DNA from: CAYVTD01 sp964577665
Lineage (GTDB): Bacteria > Bacteroidota > Ignavibacteria > Kapaibacteriales > UBA2268
Assembly (NCBI GenBank): GCA_964577665.1
Contig: CAZOBD010000038.1
Span: 1 to 27,045, forward strand
DNA: 27,045 nt
Direction of reading: 5' to 3'
Positions within the stretch are counted from its first letter, which is position 1, and every line of letters begins with the position of its first letter. Shown one piece after another: positions 8,623-16,922 of the stretch. A program made the translations under genes and the position numbers. The notes beneath the pieces were generated by a model. The model saw only the letters and a list, made by a program, of their open reading frames with translations. It was not told the DNA's origin and made no database searches.

Positions 8623-9033
8623 ATGGCAGAAGAAAAATTACTGGAAATAGAAATAGTTACTCCACACGAAAAAATTTACCGGGGCAGCGGTTCATCAGTT
8701 TCTCTGCCCGGTTCGCTGAGCAGTTTTCAGGTTTTGTACAACCATGCCCCCATTGTGTCTTCTCTTGATACCGGCATCACAAAAGTGCTTGACAAGGGCG
8801 GAGAAAAGATGATTTTTGCAACGGGTTCCGGCTTTGCAGAAGTAAGGCAGAACAAAGTGTCTGTTTTGGTTGAAACTGCAGTTCTTGCTTCCATGCTCGA
8901 CAAGAGTGCCGAAGAGCAGGCTCTTGAGCAGGCGCGGCTTTCGCTGAAAGAGGAATCCGGCGAAGATAAAGATTTGGCGGCTGTTAAAATCAAAGAAATT
9001 AAAAACAGAATAAAAGCGGCAGAAAGTCTGTAA
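8623..9033 (+). CDS. atpC: F1Fo ATP synthase subunit epsilon
   Basis: Rotor stalk subunit coupling the c-ring to F1 and regulating hydrolysis. The 136-aa product has the usual N-terminal beta-sandwich (LEIEIVTPHEKIYRGSG, then a FQVLYNHAPIVSSL segment) and a complete C-terminal helical hairpin (about 95-136), so an inhibitory C-terminal domain is retained. It forms a two-gene unit with atpD and ends before a hairpin terminator at 9082-9109. Confidence 0.95.
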   Translation: MAEEKLLEIEIVTPHEKIYRGSGSSVSLPGSLSSFQVLYNHAPIVSSLDTGITKVLDKGGEKMIFATGSGFAEVRQNKVSVLVETAVLASMLDKSAEEQALEQARLSLKEESGEDKDLAAVKIKEIKNRIKAAESL

Positions 9034-9081
9034 TATTAATAGAAATAGAAAAGAAAACCGAACAAAAGCAACATTTTAAGA

Positions 9082-9116
9082 CAATACCAAGTCGGACGGC
9101 TTGGTATTGCCATTTT
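9082..9116 (+). terminator. Hairpin terminator after atpC
   Basis: Perfect 10-bp stem (9082-9091 with 9100-9109, caataccaag/cttggtattg), an 8-base loop, then CCATTTT. The T-run is short and interrupted, so termination may be partial. Its position 49 bases after atpC and before guaB supports the call. Confidence 0.65.
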
Positions 9117-9182
9117 AAAAACTCCAATAAAATTCAGTCTAATCAGTCTATCCAAAAATAGCTAATTCAGGAAAGCGAGACA

Positions 9183-10652
9183 ATGGACTTAGAAAAAATA
9201 CTCGAAGAAGGACTTACCTACGATGATGTGCTTTTAGTGCCACAGTATTCTGAAATACTGCCGAGAGACACAGACATAAGCACACGACTAACCAGGGAAA
9301 TCTCTTTGAATATTCCGGTGATAAGCGCCGCTATGGACACCGTAACCGAATGTGACATGGCTATTGCCATAGCACGCGAGGGCGGCATAGGAGTTATACA
9401 TAAAAATCTTTCCATTCGGAAACAGGCAGACCACGTTGACAGGGTAAAACGCTCTGAAAGCGGTATGATACAAAAACCTATCAAACTCACGGGAGACAAA
9501 TTAGTAAAAGACGCTCTCGACATAATGGCTAAATTCCATATATCCGGTATTCCCATAGTCGATGAAAACGATAGACTTACGGGCATTATAACAAACCGCG
9601 ATCTACGGTTTGATCCTGATCCCGGTGAAAAAATCGAGAAGGTTATGACAAAAGGAGACCTTTTTACGGCGCCTTTGGGTACAACCCTTGAAACCGCAGA
9701 AAGACTCCTTCAGAAGCACCGCATTGAAAAACTTCCCGTAGTGGATGACAATAATATCCTGCGCGGATTGATAACTTTCAAAGACATAAAAAAGAAAAAA
9801 AGACATCCCAATGCCTGCAAAGACAGTCACGGCAGGCTTAATGCCGCCGCTGCCATAGGAGTGTCGCCCGACACTATGGAGCGGGTCGAAGCTTTAATGG
9901 ACGCCGGTGTTGACGCTGTATTCGTTGACACTGCTCATGCGCACAGCCTGGGCGTTATAAAAACCATTAAGGACTTGAAAGGAAAATATCCTGCTCTTCA
10001 GGTTATTGCCGGAAATATCGGAACCTCTGAAGCAGCAGAAGCTTTGATAGAAGCGGGAGCAGACGGTTTGAAGATAGGGATAGGCCCCGGCTCGATATGT
10101 ACAACGCGGGTTGTAGCCGGTGTGGGAGTTCCCCAGCTTACTGCCATTATGAACGTAGCACGCATTGCCGATAAGCACGATATTCCAATTATTGCCGACG
10201 GCGGAATAAAGCAGACAGGCGATGTGCCCAAGGCAATAGCCGCAGGCGCCGATTCGGTTATGGTAGGTTCCCTTTTTGCAGGTCATGAGGAAAGCCCCGG
10301 CGAGAAAATGCTCTACGAAGGACGTGCCTATAAAATTTACCGGGGGATGGGGTCAATAGGCGCCATGAAGGAAGGTTCCGCAGACAGATATTTTCAGGAT
10401 GTCGAAGATGAAATTTCAAAACTCGTACCCGAAGGAATCGAAGGCAGAATCCCTTATAAAGGCTCTGTCAGCGATACAATATATCAGATAATCGGAGGGC
10501 TCAGGTCTTCAATGGGTTACTGCGGCTGCAGAACCATCGAAGAGATGAAACTCCGCGCCCGCTTTATTAAAATGACTGCTGCCGGTCTGAGAGAATCTCA
10601 TCCTCACGACGTCATCATCACTAAGGAAGCGCCAAATTACTTTGTTAAATAA
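9183..10652 (+). CDS. guaB: Inosine-5'-monophosphate dehydrogenase
   Basis: Oxidises IMP to XMP with NAD+, the committed step of guanine nucleotide synthesis in the cytoplasm. The 489-aa length is typical of CBS-containing bacterial enzymes. The TIM barrel is interrupted by two CBS domains (about 96-147 and 152-205). The catalytic loop GPGSICTTR carries Cys306, and the mobile flap includes MGSIGAMKEGSADRYFQ with the Arg402-Tyr403 pair. All key residues are present. The next gene starts 14 bases after its stop, so the two are probably co-transcribed. Confidence 0.98.
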   Translation: MDLEKILEEGLTYDDVLLVPQYSEILPRDTDISTRLTREISLNIPVISAAMDTVTECDMAIAIAREGGIGVIHKNLSIRKQADHVDRVKRSESGMIQKPIKLTGDKLVKDALDIMAKFHISGIPIVDENDRLTGIITNRDLRFDPDPGEKIEKVMTKGDLFTAPLGTTLETAERLLQKHRIEKLPVVDDNNILRGLITFKDIKKKKRHPNACKDSHGRLNAAAAIGVSPDTMERVEALMDAGVDAVFVDTAHAHSLGVIKTIKDLKGKYPALQVIAGNIGTSEAAEALIEAGADGLKIGIGPGSICTTRVVAGVGVPQLTAIMNVARIADKHDIPIIADGGIKQTGDVPKAIAAGADSVMVGSLFAGHEESPGEKMLYEGRAYKIYRGMGSIGAMKEGSADRYFQDVEDEISKLVPEGIEGRIPYKGSVSDTIYQIIGGLRSSMGYCGCRTIEEMKLRARFIKMTAAGLRESHPHDVIITKEAPNYFVK

Positions 10653-10666
10653 ATTCGTTGAGTATT

Positions 10667-12037
10667 ATGGCAAAGAAAGCTACAAAAACAGAAAAGGAAC
10701 CTTCTTCGGAAGCAAAGAAACCTGCCGCAGCTAAGAAAAGTACTACTGCTAAAAAAGCAAGTCCTGCTAAAAAAACAAGCACGGCAAGAAAAACGGCTGA
10801 TACAAATGCCGCTAAAACTACAAAGACTTCTGCTGCCAAGAAAACCCCTGCAAAAAGAAAGCCTGCCGCAAAGAAAACACCCACTCCGACAAAAGAAACG
10901 TCCAAGCCTGCCGAAACATCGGCTGATACTGCCGAAAAGAATACCTATCCCAAGCTGGCTGATACAAGACTCGAGCAGTTATGGTTTCAGTTTGACGAAC
11001 TGAAGGTAGAGGCATTGGTTATAACCAATCCTTCGAATGTGAGGTATTTGACTAATTTTTCCGGCGAAAACGGCGCTATGTTTATGAAAAAAGATAAAGA
11101 GCTTCATTTTGTTACCGACCGGCGCTTTGAAAAGCAGATAGAGGGAGAACTTTACCCCTTTGAAAAGCTGCACACACACATAGCGGAAGACGTGTGGACA
11201 TTTGTTAAAAAAGACAAAGCTTTCAAAAACGTATCTGCTATCGCTTTCGAAAGCGATCATCTTTCTTACTCCGATGCCGTGAGTATCAGAAATAAAATAA
11301 GACCCTTTAAATTCAAACCGGCGCCGGAGATGGTAGAGCGCTTCACTATGCCCAAAGCGCCCGAAGAAAGGGTATATATCAAAGAAGCTACCGATCTGTG
11401 CCAAAAAGTATTCGACGAAGTTATTAAAAACATCAAAACCGGCGTTACAGAGCGCGATTTGGCTATTGAGATTACATACATAGGCCGCAAACTCGGCGCT
11501 GAAGCCATCGCCTTCGAGCCTATAGTGGCAAGCGGTGAGAATACTTCCTTTTACTGGTCTAAAACCGGAGACCGCAAAATAAAAAAGAATGATCTGATTA
11601 TTTTCGATTTCGGATTTCAGATAAACGGTTTTACTTCCCGGATAGCCCGAACGGTTGCTTACGGCAAAGCCACCAAGGAACAAAGCGATATTTACGGCGG
11701 AATCGTGAATGCATGGAATGCGGTTTTAAAAGGAGTAATGCCCGGTCTGAACGGTACTACAGTAGATGATATGATGCGCGCCCCCATGAAAAAAATCAGG
11801 AAAAAAGACTTGATGCCGCCGCAGCTTGGGCACGGAATCGGTCTGCGGGTAGAAGAAATGCCGATAATAGCAAAAGGACGTGAAGACCAGATAATACCCG
11901 ATTCATCAGTTCTGGTGCTGCATCCCGGTTTTTATGATGAAGGCAGCTTTGGCATAAGAATCGCCGACTTGATGCTCATTACCAGAAATGCCGGCGAAGC
12001 AATAAGCACACCGCCGGAGGAACTCATTGTTGTTTAA
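10667..12037 (+). CDS. M24 (aminopeptidase P-fold) pseudoenzyme with histone H1-like N-terminal tail
   Basis: Two parts are visible. Residues 1 to about 92 are a low-complexity Lys/Ala/Thr/Pro tail with AAKK, TAKK and PAKK repeats, like bacterial histone-H1-like proteins. Residues from about 95 to 456 have a creatinase N-domain (ITNPSNVRYLTNFSGENGA) and a C-terminal pita-bread M24 fold. Against the family's five metal ligands (D, D, H, E, E), only D314 (FDFG) and H389 (GHGIGL) remain; the second Asp is R325 (TSRIART), the first Glu is H419 (LVLHPG) and the second Glu is A433 (IRIAD). Spacing to the canonical positions is conserved, apart from one extra residue before H419. The substrate histidines are also replaced (W297, E396). 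The protein is therefore probably not a peptidase. A TTG nine bases upstream is an alternative start; ATG is preferred. DNA or RNA binding through the tail is inference. Confidence 0.85.
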   Translation: MAKKATKTEKEPSSEAKKPAAAKKSTTAKKASPAKKTSTARKTADTNAAKTTKTSAAKKTPAKRKPAAKKTPTPTKETSKPAETSADTAEKNTYPKLADTRLEQLWFQFDELKVEALVITNPSNVRYLTNFSGENGAMFMKKDKELHFVTDRRFEKQIEGELYPFEKLHTHIAEDVWTFVKKDKAFKNVSAIAFESDHLSYSDAVSIRNKIRPFKFKPAPEMVERFTMPKAPEERVYIKEATDLCQKVFDEVIKNIKTGVTERDLAIEITYIGRKLGAEAIAFEPIVASGENTSFYWSKTGDRKIKKNDLIIFDFGFQINGFTSRIARTVAYGKATKEQSDIYGGIVNAWNAVLKGVMPGLNGTTVDDMMRAPMKKIRKKDLMPPQLGHGIGLRVEEMPIIAKGREDQIIPDSSVLVLHPGFYDEGSFGIRIADLMLITRNAGEAISTPPEELIVV

Positions 12038-12096
12038 AAAGGAGTGTTTTTGATTTTGCACAGGTCTGTCACTAATAGTAAGGGAGCGGCGGGCTG

Positions 12097-13362
12097 ATGG
12101 AAAAAAGAGAAGTACTTTTCATTGCCTATTATTTTCCGCCGATGGGGCTTAGCGGAGTTCAGAGAAGTCTGAAATTTGTGAAATATCTGCCCCAGTTCGA
12201 TTGGCGCCCGGTTGTTTTGGCGTCTCCGCCAAAAAATTATTATGCATACGACGAAACACTCGAAGAGGATCTGGCATCTGATGATATTTTAGTTTACCGT
12301 ACGGGCAATATGCCGGAAAAAACTTCCTGCACAAAACCCCGGAGGTTTCCATCTTCCTTAGAACAGAAAATCGGCAGAGGCTTGCTGCAGACTTTTTATC
12401 AGCCCGACAGCAAAATCCCTTGGAAAAAAGAGGCTGTGTCTCTGGCAGAAAATATTATTAAAAAACACAGTATTGATGTTGTATTTGCCACTGCCCCTCC
12501 CTTCACAGATTTCCTAATAGCAAAGGAAATATATGAAAAACACGGTATCCCTTATATAATTGATTACCGAGACGAATGGATAGAAAATCCCTTTCATTTT
12601 TACGCAACGCCTTTTCACAAGCTATACAGCCTAAAATTAGAAAAAGAAATCCTGAGGAAGGTGCATAAGACAATAGTCATCACTCGCAGAGCAAAAGAAT
12701 CGCTGCTTCTGCGCCACCGTTTTCTTTCTCACAGCGACGTTTCAATTATCCCTCACGGTTTCGATCAGGAGGACTTCGAAAAAGCGGGAGACGTATCTCC
12801 AGATCCCAAGAAATTCACTATAGCGCATTCCGGCATTTTCCAAGACAACAGAACACCAAAATATTTTCTCCACGCTTTGTCTTCCTTTTTACAAAAAAAC
12901 AAAGAAGCCCGCGGAAAAATTGAAGCCCGCTTTACGGGACTAATGAGAAAAAACCACCTGAAATATGTAAAAAAGTATAAATTGGAAGATACTGTCAATA
13001 TAACGGGATATGTTAATCATCAAGCTGCTGTTCAAAACCTGCTTACTTCTGATGCTCTCTGGCTGATGCTGGACGATACCGTGCGCACTCCGGGCAAGCT
13101 GTATGAATATTTCGGAGCAAAAAAGCCGATACTGGTCTGCGCTCCTGACGGTATCATCAGGCAGACCGCTTTAGAGTCAAAGGCGGCTATAGCTTCCGAT
13201 CCCAAAGATGTAAAAGCCATCGAGAAAGCAATTACCGATCTTTACAAACTCTGGAAAGCAGACAGTCTCCCGCGTCCTTCCGATGCTTTCATAAGCCGGT
13301 ATGACAGAAGAAAACTGACCGAAGAACTTGCCCGCGAGCTTGCTCTGGCTTCCGAAAAATAA
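12097..13362 (+). CDS. Family 4-like glycosyltransferase
   Basis: A 421-aa cytoplasmic GT-B-type glycosyltransferase. The N-terminal domain begins VLFIAYYFPPMGLSGVQRS, the usual donor/acceptor-cleft start of GT4 proteins, and includes IIDYRDEW and a domain-linker segment IIPHGFDQEDF. The C-terminal domain has AHSGIF, ITGYVNH and the nucleotide-sugar binding region KLYEYFGAKKPILVCAP, where the usual E-x7-E second Glu position is poorly conserved. It starts 59 bases after the M24 gene. No other polysaccharide gene is adjacent, so the acceptor cannot be named. Confidence 0.85.
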   Translation: MEKREVLFIAYYFPPMGLSGVQRSLKFVKYLPQFDWRPVVLASPPKNYYAYDETLEEDLASDDILVYRTGNMPEKTSCTKPRRFPSSLEQKIGRGLLQTFYQPDSKIPWKKEAVSLAENIIKKHSIDVVFATAPPFTDFLIAKEIYEKHGIPYIIDYRDEWIENPFHFYATPFHKLYSLKLEKEILRKVHKTIVITRRAKESLLLRHRFLSHSDVSIIPHGFDQEDFEKAGDVSPDPKKFTIAHSGIFQDNRTPKYFLHALSSFLQKNKEARGKIEARFTGLMRKNHLKYVKKYKLEDTVNITGYVNHQAAVQNLLTSDALWLMLDDTVRTPGKLYEYFGAKKPILVCAPDGIIRQTALESKAAIASDPKDVKAIEKAITDLYKLWKADSLPRPSDAFISRYDRRKLTEELARELALASEK

Positions 13363-13441
13363 TTTATACCTCGAAAAAATAAATAATTTAAATATAGTTT
13401 CGTTAATATTAAAATATACGTAATCAAGTTTTTTCACCAAT

Positions 13442-13447
13442 AGGAGG
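13442..13447 (+). promoter_or_regulatory. Perfect Shine-Dalgarno AGGAGG
   Basis: AGGAGG lies 7 bases before the ATG at 13455. Most other genes in the window have weak or no such motif, so this gene is probably translated strongly, and the motif fixes its start. Confidence 0.8.
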
Positions 13448-13454
13448 AAATTAC

Positions 13455-14387
13455 ATGAGACTTTCAACTTGGAAGATCATTCTCGCAGCGCTCGCAGTTG
13501 CCTCGCTTTTCCTGGTATCTTGCGACGAAGAATCAACTGAACCCGAACCCACGGTATTTACACCCGAACCGCCTACAAACTTAGTAGCTACATCCATTGA
13601 CAATCAGACAGTACGCATTAAATGGGACCACTCTGTGGATGTTAACAATGCAGAATTTGACCATTATGAGCTTACCGTAGTAGGCGGAGGACCCACACAG
13701 CCTGAAATAATCGGCAAGAATAACAATTTGGGAGACATAAGCGGACTTGACGAAGGCACAATTTACACATTCGAGCTACGCTCTGTTTCCACCGAGGGCG
13801 AACTCAGCACAGCCGCAACAGTGCAGTGGTCTCCGGCTGGACGTTACACATTTAATGAATTTGATGAACCGATAAAGGTTTATAATTCGAACAGTACTTT
13901 CGGAAGCGGCTTAAACCTATATGACGAAGATACGCAGACTCCTACCGTCTGGAAAGTTAAGGATGGAGAAAAATGGGATTTGGGACTTGATACCAGAGAC
14001 AACGGAGTGAAATTAGGTTCCGCTAAGCTCATCAATTATAATTACACAAATGATCCTGTAAATACAGTCGAAATCAGTTCAGAAGTTATCACAGGTGTTA
14101 ATTCTCTTGATGAAGTATTTGACAGTCAGGCTCTTAACACCGATCCAACGAAATTTCAGGAAAGAATAGTAGATCTTACTCAGTATAGTGAAAATATCGT
14201 GCTTATAGTAAGAAGAATGATCCCGCAGGAAAGTGAATATCATTATGCTAAAGTATTTATCCCTTATCAGAACGGCTCATTTTTAACTTATGATGCCGGT
14301 CTGGAAGATCAGACTTACATCAATGCCGTAGTGTCATATCAGATGGGCGCCGGTGTTCCGTATGCAATGATAAAAAAAGAATTATAA
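13455..14387 (+). CDS. Lipoprotein with a fibronectin type III domain
   Basis: A 310-aa exported lipoprotein. The signal sequence ends in lipobox LVSC with Cys23, followed by an acidic Glu/Pro linker. Residues about 39-125 form a fibronectin type III-like domain (PPTNLVATSIDNQTVRIKWD, then YELTV and YTFELRSVS). The C-terminal 180 residues have W-D-L-G-L-D-T and many Asn/Tyr/Thr residues; this part faintly resembles HmuY-like outer-membrane lipoproteins, but the match is too weak to name. It is monocistronic, with its own ribosome site and an intrinsic terminator. Probably outer-membrane anchored; function unknown. Confidence 0.8.
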   Translation: MRLSTWKIILAALAVASLFLVSCDEESTEPEPTVFTPEPPTNLVATSIDNQTVRIKWDHSVDVNNAEFDHYELTVVGGGPTQPEIIGKNNNLGDISGLDEGTIYTFELRSVSTEGELSTAATVQWSPAGRYTFNEFDEPIKVYNSNSTFGSGLNLYDEDTQTPTVWKVKDGEKWDLGLDTRDNGVKLGSAKLINYNYTNDPVNTVEISSEVITGVNSLDEVFDSQALNTDPTKFQERIVDLTQYSENIVLIVRRMIPQESEYHYAKVFIPYQNGSFLTYDAGLEDQTYINAVVSYQMGAGVPYAMIKKEL

Positions 14388-14401
14388 GATAGTTTTTTTC
14401 A

Positions 14402-14435
14402 GGCATTCTGATAAAAAAATCGGAATGCCGTTTTT
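14402..14435 (+). terminator. Intrinsic terminator
   Basis: An 11-bp stem (14402-14412 with 14419-14429, one G-T pair), a six-A loop, and GTTTTTG directly after. It lies 15 bases past the stop of the FnIII lipoprotein gene. Confidence 0.88.
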
Positions 14436-14485
14436 GATTACATAAAAGAAGCTGTTGTATTTAAAAATAATCAAGGGAGAATTCC

Positions 14486-15025
14486 ATGAAAAAATTTCTC
14501 ATTATTACTGCTTATTTCGCACTTTTTATGCTTGCGGTTCTGAATTGTGAAGAAGCAGGCAAAAAAGATGCTGACCAGCCCAAAGATGATACCGTAACAG
14601 AACAACCCGCAAAAAGTATTGAAGATATGCAGGCTGCCGATACAACTCCTGCAGAAACCGAACAGCCTGCTCCGGAAGCAGAGGATGTAGCAATGGCATC
14701 CGAATCTGAAAAAGAAGCAAAAGCCGAACCGGAACCCCAGGCTTCCAACAAACCCATGCCCGGCAAAGTAGTCAGCTTGAAAAATATGGTTTTCGGCGGC
14801 AATGAAAATTTGACTAAAGCTCAGGCAACTAACATGGTTGCTCAGGGAGAACCTATTGTCTTTCTTTCAGGTGGCAAAATTTACTTTGTTTATAACGAAG
14901 ACGGTACTTTTGCCGGAGAAAAACTGGCAAAGTATTCTATTGCCGAACAAATTGGAATAATCGGTGATGTTAAGAGAGTAAAAGGAGTAAATGTAATCAT
15001 TGCAAAAATGATACAAAAAATGTAA
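14486..15025 (+). CDS. Small lipoprotein with acidic Pro/Glu/Ala linker and unknown C-terminal domain
   Basis: A 179-aa protein with a good ribosome site (AAGGGAGA). The N-terminus is a hydrophobic signal ending AVLNC; Cys21 is the probable lipidation site, but Asn at -1 is unusual, and cleavage without lipidation is possible. Residues about 22-90 are a low-complexity Glu/Ala/Pro/Asp/Lys linker. Residues about 93-179 look folded (GKVVSLKNMVFGGNENLTKA, IVFLSGGKIYFVYNEDG, YSIAEQIGIIGDVKRVKGVN) and resemble no family I can name. Strong terminators on both sides make it a single-gene unit. Probably an envelope protein with the domain held away from the membrane. Confidence 0.75.
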   Translation: MKKFLIITAYFALFMLAVLNCEEAGKKDADQPKDDTVTEQPAKSIEDMQAADTTPAETEQPAPEAEDVAMASESEKEAKAEPEPQASNKPMPGKVVSLKNMVFGGNENLTKAQATNMVAQGEPIVFLSGGKIYFVYNEDGTFAGEKLAKYSIAEQIGIIGDVKRVKGVNVIIAKMIQKM

Positions 15026-15050
15026 ATCTTCAAGAAAATTTACATCAAGA

Positions 15051-15082
15051 AACCGGCGGAAATAGAATTCGCCGGTTTTTTT
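15051..15082 (+). terminator. Strong intrinsic terminator
   Basis: Stem AACCGGCGG.../...CGCCGGTT (core ACCGGCG with CGCCGGT) with a short AT-rich loop, followed by a run of seven Ts at 15076-15082. It lies 25 bases after the small lipoprotein gene. Confidence 0.92.
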
Positions 15083-15412
15083 GTTTAAGCTCAAAATTAT
15101 TTGTCTAATTACAATTAACAATTCAGACGCTTATAAAAATAAAATTATTTTTTCATTTAATCATAATAATACTCCTACTCACAGAAAAATTCATGGAATA
15201 CGCCCAAACAAAATAAACGCCGCCGCATAAACTATAGATATCACTTTTTGATATTATCAAATCTCAGGGCAGCACTTAAATTCATAAGGGCAAAAAGTTT
15301 AGTTGTTTATAAAAATTCACTGTCCCTTTTAGCAAAATTAAATTATTTATCTTACATTTATATACATTCATCCGATGACTTAAAGTCTTCGGATGAATAT
15401 GCAGTATGGCTA
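15083..15412. other. AT-rich convergent intergenic region with a palindrome
   Basis: A 330-base gap between convergent genes. The only structure seen is the palindrome at 15366-15398: arms of 16 bases (15366-15381, 15383-15398) with a single mismatch and a one-base centre, sharing the CATCCGA core of the hairpin at 22221-22253. Because it sits between the ends of convergent transcription units, it may help terminate the suf transcript, but no clear T-run follows on the minus strand. Nothing else was recognised. Confidence 0.7.
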
Positions 15413-15736
15413 TTATAACAAATTTAGCTGAAGTTTTGCTTCTTCGCTCATTTTGTCTTTGTCCCAGGGCGGGTCGAAAGTGATAAGAGCTTTTGCTTTT
15501 TTGATTTCCGGTACTTCTTTTGCAGACATTTCTACTTCTACGGGAAGGGATTCCGCTTCCGGGCAGTTGGGTGCTGTAAGGGTCATTAAAATGACTGCTT
15601 CCATGGATTCGGTTATCTGAATATCGTAGATAAGCCCCAGTTCATAGATGTTGACCGGTATTTCCGGATCAAATACCGTTTTCATCTTTTCGATGATCTT
15701 CTGCTTGATTGCATCAATTTCTTCTTTGCTTGACAT
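15413..15736 (-). CDS. sufT: SUF-associated DUF59/MIP18 family protein SufT
   Basis: A 107-aa iron-sulfur assembly or target-maturation factor. It shows the DUF59 signature DPEIPVNIYELGLIYD (23-38) and the conserved Cys of LTAPNCPEAES (C58), with the C-terminal FDPPWDKDKMSEEAKLQL that is typical of SUF-operon members. It is the last gene of the suf locus, separated from sufU by a VOC gene and a repeat-filled gap, so it may be transcribed separately. Family assignment is secure; the symbol follows common usage for operon-borne DUF59 proteins. Confidence 0.85.
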   Translation of the reverse strand: MSSKEEIDAIKQKIIEKMKTVFDPEIPVNIYELGLIYDIQITESMEAVILMTLTAPNCPEAESLPVEVEMSAKEVPEIKKAKALITFDPPWDKDKMSEEAKLQLNLL

Positions 15737-15762
15737 AATTTTTTTTGAGTTGATAATACATA

Positions 15763-16134
15763 CTAAATATGCTGATCGACAAGAATAACATTTCCGTCAG
15801 GGTCTTTTATTACAAAGCTGGCAGGACCTTTTCCATTTTCATCAGCTTCTGCTTCAAAATTTAGACTTTTTTCTTTTAAAGAACGCTGAATTTCCCTGAC
15901 ATCAGTGAAAGAATCAAGTTCATTAGCATTTTCATCCCATCCGGGATTAAAAGTTAAGATATTTCCCGCAAACATTCCCTGAAAAAGACCGATAAGAGAA
16001 TTTTCATTTTTCATAATAAGATAATATTTATCAAGATCTCCTCCAAAAACAGAGAAAACGAGATTTTCATAAAACTTTTTGGAGATTTTCAGATCTTTAA
16101 CGCTAAGACTGATTGAGAAAGCACCTAATTTCAT
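15763..16134 (-). CDS. VOC (glyoxalase/bleomycin-resistance fold) family protein
   Basis: A 123-aa single-module vicinal-oxygen-chelate protein. The N-terminal beta-alpha unit is AFSISLSVKDLKISKKFYENL and the C-terminal signature is FVIKDPDGNVILVDQH, which usually supplies a metal-binding Glu or Asp. It lies 26 bases upstream of sufT on the same strand, with no obvious iron-sulfur role; it may simply be a passenger between sufU and sufT. Substrate unknown. Confidence 0.8.
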   Translation of the reverse strand: MKLGAFSISLSVKDLKISKKFYENLVFSVFGGDLDKYYLIMKNENSLIGLFQGMFAGNILTFNPGWDENANELDSFTDVREIQRSLKEKSLNFEAEADENGKGPASFVIKDPDGNVILVDQHI

Positions 16135-16448
16135 AATTCAAATTTCTGAGTTGTTATACCTTATTACATAATATATGGATGCAATGTACTGTACTTAAGA
16201 CATGGCAAATAAAAAAACTTGATGAAGAGGTCACCCCTAACCCCCTTATAAATAAGGGGGAATAAAAATGTCTTCCTCCCTCCCTTACTTGTAAGGGAGG
16301 GCCGGGGAGGGATCTCTTGAAAACAATTTGATAAATATGTTCATAAGTTATCTGATATTTTAGGATTATATTGCTATTGAACATTCTGACTCAATTATAT
16401 TTAAACTCAGAAAGTTAATTTCATAATTCTATCGCCATTCTAAAAAAT
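16135..16448. other. Repeat-bearing gap between sufU and the VOC gene
   Basis: 314 bases without a credible gene. The centre (16230-16315) is a palindromic repeat; the flanks are AT-rich and no promoter could be read with confidence. If sufT and the VOC gene have their own promoter, it should lie at about 16135-16230. Confidence 0.7.
16230..16315 (+). repeat. Double palindromic repeat, copy 1 (CCCCCTTATAAATAAGGGGG type)
   Basis: Two hairpins in tandem: CCCCCTTAT/ATAAGGGGG, then CCCTCCCTTAC with GTAAGGGAGGG, followed by CCGGGGAGGGATC. The reverse complement of 22269-22352 matches it almost base for base. Similar elements are common as dispersed intergenic sequences in bacteria; no protein is encoded. 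Confidence 0.85.
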
Positions 16449-16907
16449 TTATTCGGTTTTTGCGGCTTCTGCTTTTTCTTCCAAGGCGTGGTACATCGTG
16501 TTCCAGGCAAGAGAAGCGCATTTTACGCGTGTGGGAAACTCACGCACTCCGCAGAAAACTGCCAGCTTGCCCAAATTAAGTTCGTCTTCACTGCCGTCCC
16601 CCTCTTCGGTTACAATCTTTCTGAACTTATCAAAAAGGTCTTTTGCTTCCTCAACGGTTTTCCCCTTGAGAATAGTTGTCATAATGGATGCTGAGGCTTT
16701 GGAGATGGCACAGCCTGCACCGTGAAATTTAATATCTTTAATAACGTTGTCGTCGTCCACGAGAATTTCCACATTGAAATGGTCTCCGCAAAGCGGATTG
16801 TGTCCTTCGGCTTTCTTGTTCGCAATTTCAAGAAACCCGTAGTTTCTCGGATTTTTGTTGTGATCAAATATTACTTCTTTGTATAGTTCCTGCAGCTCTT
16901 CAGTCAT
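16449..16907 (-). CDS. sufU: Sulfur-transfer protein SufU
   Basis: Zinc-dependent acceptor that takes persulfide sulfur from SufS and passes it to the SufBCD scaffold. The 152-aa product has the NifU/IscU-like ligands C40-x-D42 (NPLCGDHF), C66 (GAGCAIS) and C130 (VKCASLAW), plus the insertion before the last Cys that marks SufU rather than IscU. It starts 15 bases after the end of sufS on the same strand. No sufE is visible, so SufU is the likely SufS partner. Confidence 0.95.
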   Translation of the reverse strand: MTEELQELYKEVIFDHNKNPRNYGFLEIANKKAEGHNPLCGDHFNVEILVDDDNVIKDIKFHGAGCAISKASASIMTTILKGKTVEEAKDLFDKFRKIVTEEGDGSEDELNLGKLAVFCGVREFPTRVKCASLAWNTMYHALEEKAEAAKTE

Positions 16908-16922
16908 GATATTTCCTGATTT

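Noticed and set aside
4131..8711. Avoidance of CCWGG/CCSGG sites as proof of the R-M specificity
   Set aside because: Both types occur in the window (for example CCTGG at 4131-4135 and CCCGG at 8707-8711), so no avoidance can be claimed by eye; a genome count would be needed.
10979..11683. 234-aa minus-strand frame antisense to the M24 gene
   Set aside because: Fully inside an evident gene in the other strand, with no domain or initiation signal.
16154..16384. 76-aa minus-strand frame between sufU and the VOC gene
   Set aside because: Its middle is the translated palindromic repeat (PGPPLQVREGG-like); no independent support.
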